NCBI RefSeq assembly: GCF_018373095.1
Contig: NZ_JAHAHT010000025.1
Span: 1-21,061, forward strand
Direction of reading: 5' to 3'
Length of the DNA stretch: 21,061 bases
DNA from: Haemophilus parahaemolyticus
GTDB lineage: Bacteria > Pseudomonadota > Gammaproteobacteria > Enterobacterales > Pasteurellaceae
In this document: one piece after another, positions 20,521-21,061 of the stretch
How the letters are laid out: each line of letters begins with the position of its first letter
Position numbering within the stretch: position 1 is the first letter of the stretch
Notes under the pieces: generated by a model
What the model saw: the letters and a program-made list of their open reading frames with translations, nothing else
What the model was told of the DNA's origin: nothing
Database searches by the model: none
Position numbers and translations under genes: made by a program

Positions 20521-21061
20521 ATGGTTAGAGCCACACTATCGCATAGTTTATGCTTGTCTGTTTGGTGTGATTGTCAGTAGCCTGACATCGGTAAAACTAC
20601 TGGCAATTTTAACCGCTTGTGTGCTGTTTGCAGTCAGCTTTTTGCATAGCCATCAGCCGAAACATTTGCTGAAACGCTGGCTGAAGTTCAACTTGTTTTC
20701 TGTGCTACTGTGGGCAACTTTAAGCTGGAAAATAGGCGAAAATGGGATGAACTGGAATGAAAATGGGATAAATCTCGCGATTTTGATTACACTTCGAATG
20801 AATCTGATTGTGTTGTCGGTTTGGCTGTTTTTGCACCACGTTACTGACACTCTTTTAGTGCAAGCGATCGCTAAACTGCCACTACCGACAAAGCTGATTC
20901 ATCTGTTTATTTTAAGCGTGCGTTATATTTCTCTGCTGGCGGAGCTCAATCAAAAAATGGATATGGCAATGAAAGCCCGCGGGTTTCATCCAAAATTTAA
21001 CCTGTTTACGATGAAAGTCTATGCCCAACGGGTCGCTCTATTGCTGATTCACTCAATGCTC
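20513..21061 (+). CDS. nikQ: Nickel/cobalt ECF transporter transmembrane component NikQ/CbiQ (partial)
   Basis: The T-component that couples the S-component to the ATPase. It begins at a GTG at 20513, inside the end of nikM (eight-base overlap), giving MNKWLEPHYRIVYACLFGVI. The 183 codons in the window include several hydrophobic helices and the ECF coupling motif MAMKARGF, with Ala-Arg-Gly at 155-157. The window ends within the gene, and the rest plus an ATPase gene (nikO/cbiO) should follow. A one-mismatch reversed uptake signal is at 20611-20620. The low-similarity N-terminus and position confirm the call together with the motif. Confidence 0.88.
   Translation, partial: MNKWLEPHYRIVYACLFGVIVSSLTSVKLLAILTACVLFAVSFLHSHQPKHLLKRWLKFNLFSVLLWATLSWKIGENGMNWNENGINLAILITLRMNLIVLSVWLFLHHVTDTLLVQAIAKLPLPTKLIHLFILSVRYISLLAELNQKMDMAMKARGFHPKFNLFTMKVYAQRVALLLIHSML

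Noticed and set aside
1..21061. Defence or toxin-antitoxin systems, prophage, tRNA and rRNA genes
   Set aside because: I looked in all gaps and small frames and found no convincing sign of any.

Overview
The window looks like a chromosomal segment of a Pasteurellaceae bacterium (Gammaproteobacteria). Gene content and protein sequences fit that family. At least seven perfect copies of the DNA uptake signal ACAAGCGGTC, plus several near copies, point to the Actinobacillus pleuropneumoniae / Mannheimia / Glaesserella branch, because I saw no Haemophilus influenzae-type AAGTGCGGT. The species cannot be fixed from the sequence alone.

The most important landmark is the gene-free stretch 11852-12314. 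It has the anatomy of the chromosomal replication origin oriC: three perfect DnaA boxes and one near-perfect box, eleven GATC (Dam/SeqA) sites within about 310 bp, a very AT-rich unwinding segment, and mnmG (gidA) as neighbour. Gene direction flips here. Everything to its left (1-11851) is read leftward. Most genes to its right are read rightward, the exceptions being a small secreted-protein gene and gntK. Both arms are therefore largely co-directional with replication.

Left arm, outward from the origin (minus strand): ychJ (SEC-C protein); a polar amino acid/cystine-type solute-binding protein (10509-11291); an apparent operon of a periplasmic transglutaminase-like protein, a MerT-like membrane protein and a MerP-like CxxC protein (10321-8578); the permease and ATPase of the ABC transporter (8430-6955); a YfcZ/YiiS-family protein; and the F1Fo ATP synthase operon atpIBEFHAGD, with atpD cut by the window edge and atpC presumably beyond it. 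The transglutaminase/MerT/MerP block lies between the binding protein and the membrane/ATPase parts of what is probably one transporter.

Right arm (mainly plus strand): mnmG; a small minus-strand secreted protein resembling lysozyme-inhibitor/adhesin-complex proteins; rsmG (gidB); gluconate regulation and use (gntR, gntK on the minus strand, gntP) with two GntR-type operators and a CRP site in the gntK-gntP gap; then the start of a nickel/cobalt ECF transporter operon (nikK/cbiK, nikL/cbiL, nikM/cbiM, nikQ/cbiQ), the last gene cut by the window edge. In A. pleuropneumoniae a cbiKLMQO cluster of this kind supplies nickel to urease, so urease genes may follow outside the window.

Uptake sequences often occur as inverted pairs that form intergenic terminators. 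No CRISPR array, insertion sequence, prophage, tRNA or rRNA was seen, and no obvious defence system. The least understood unit is the transglutaminase-MerT-MerP operon.
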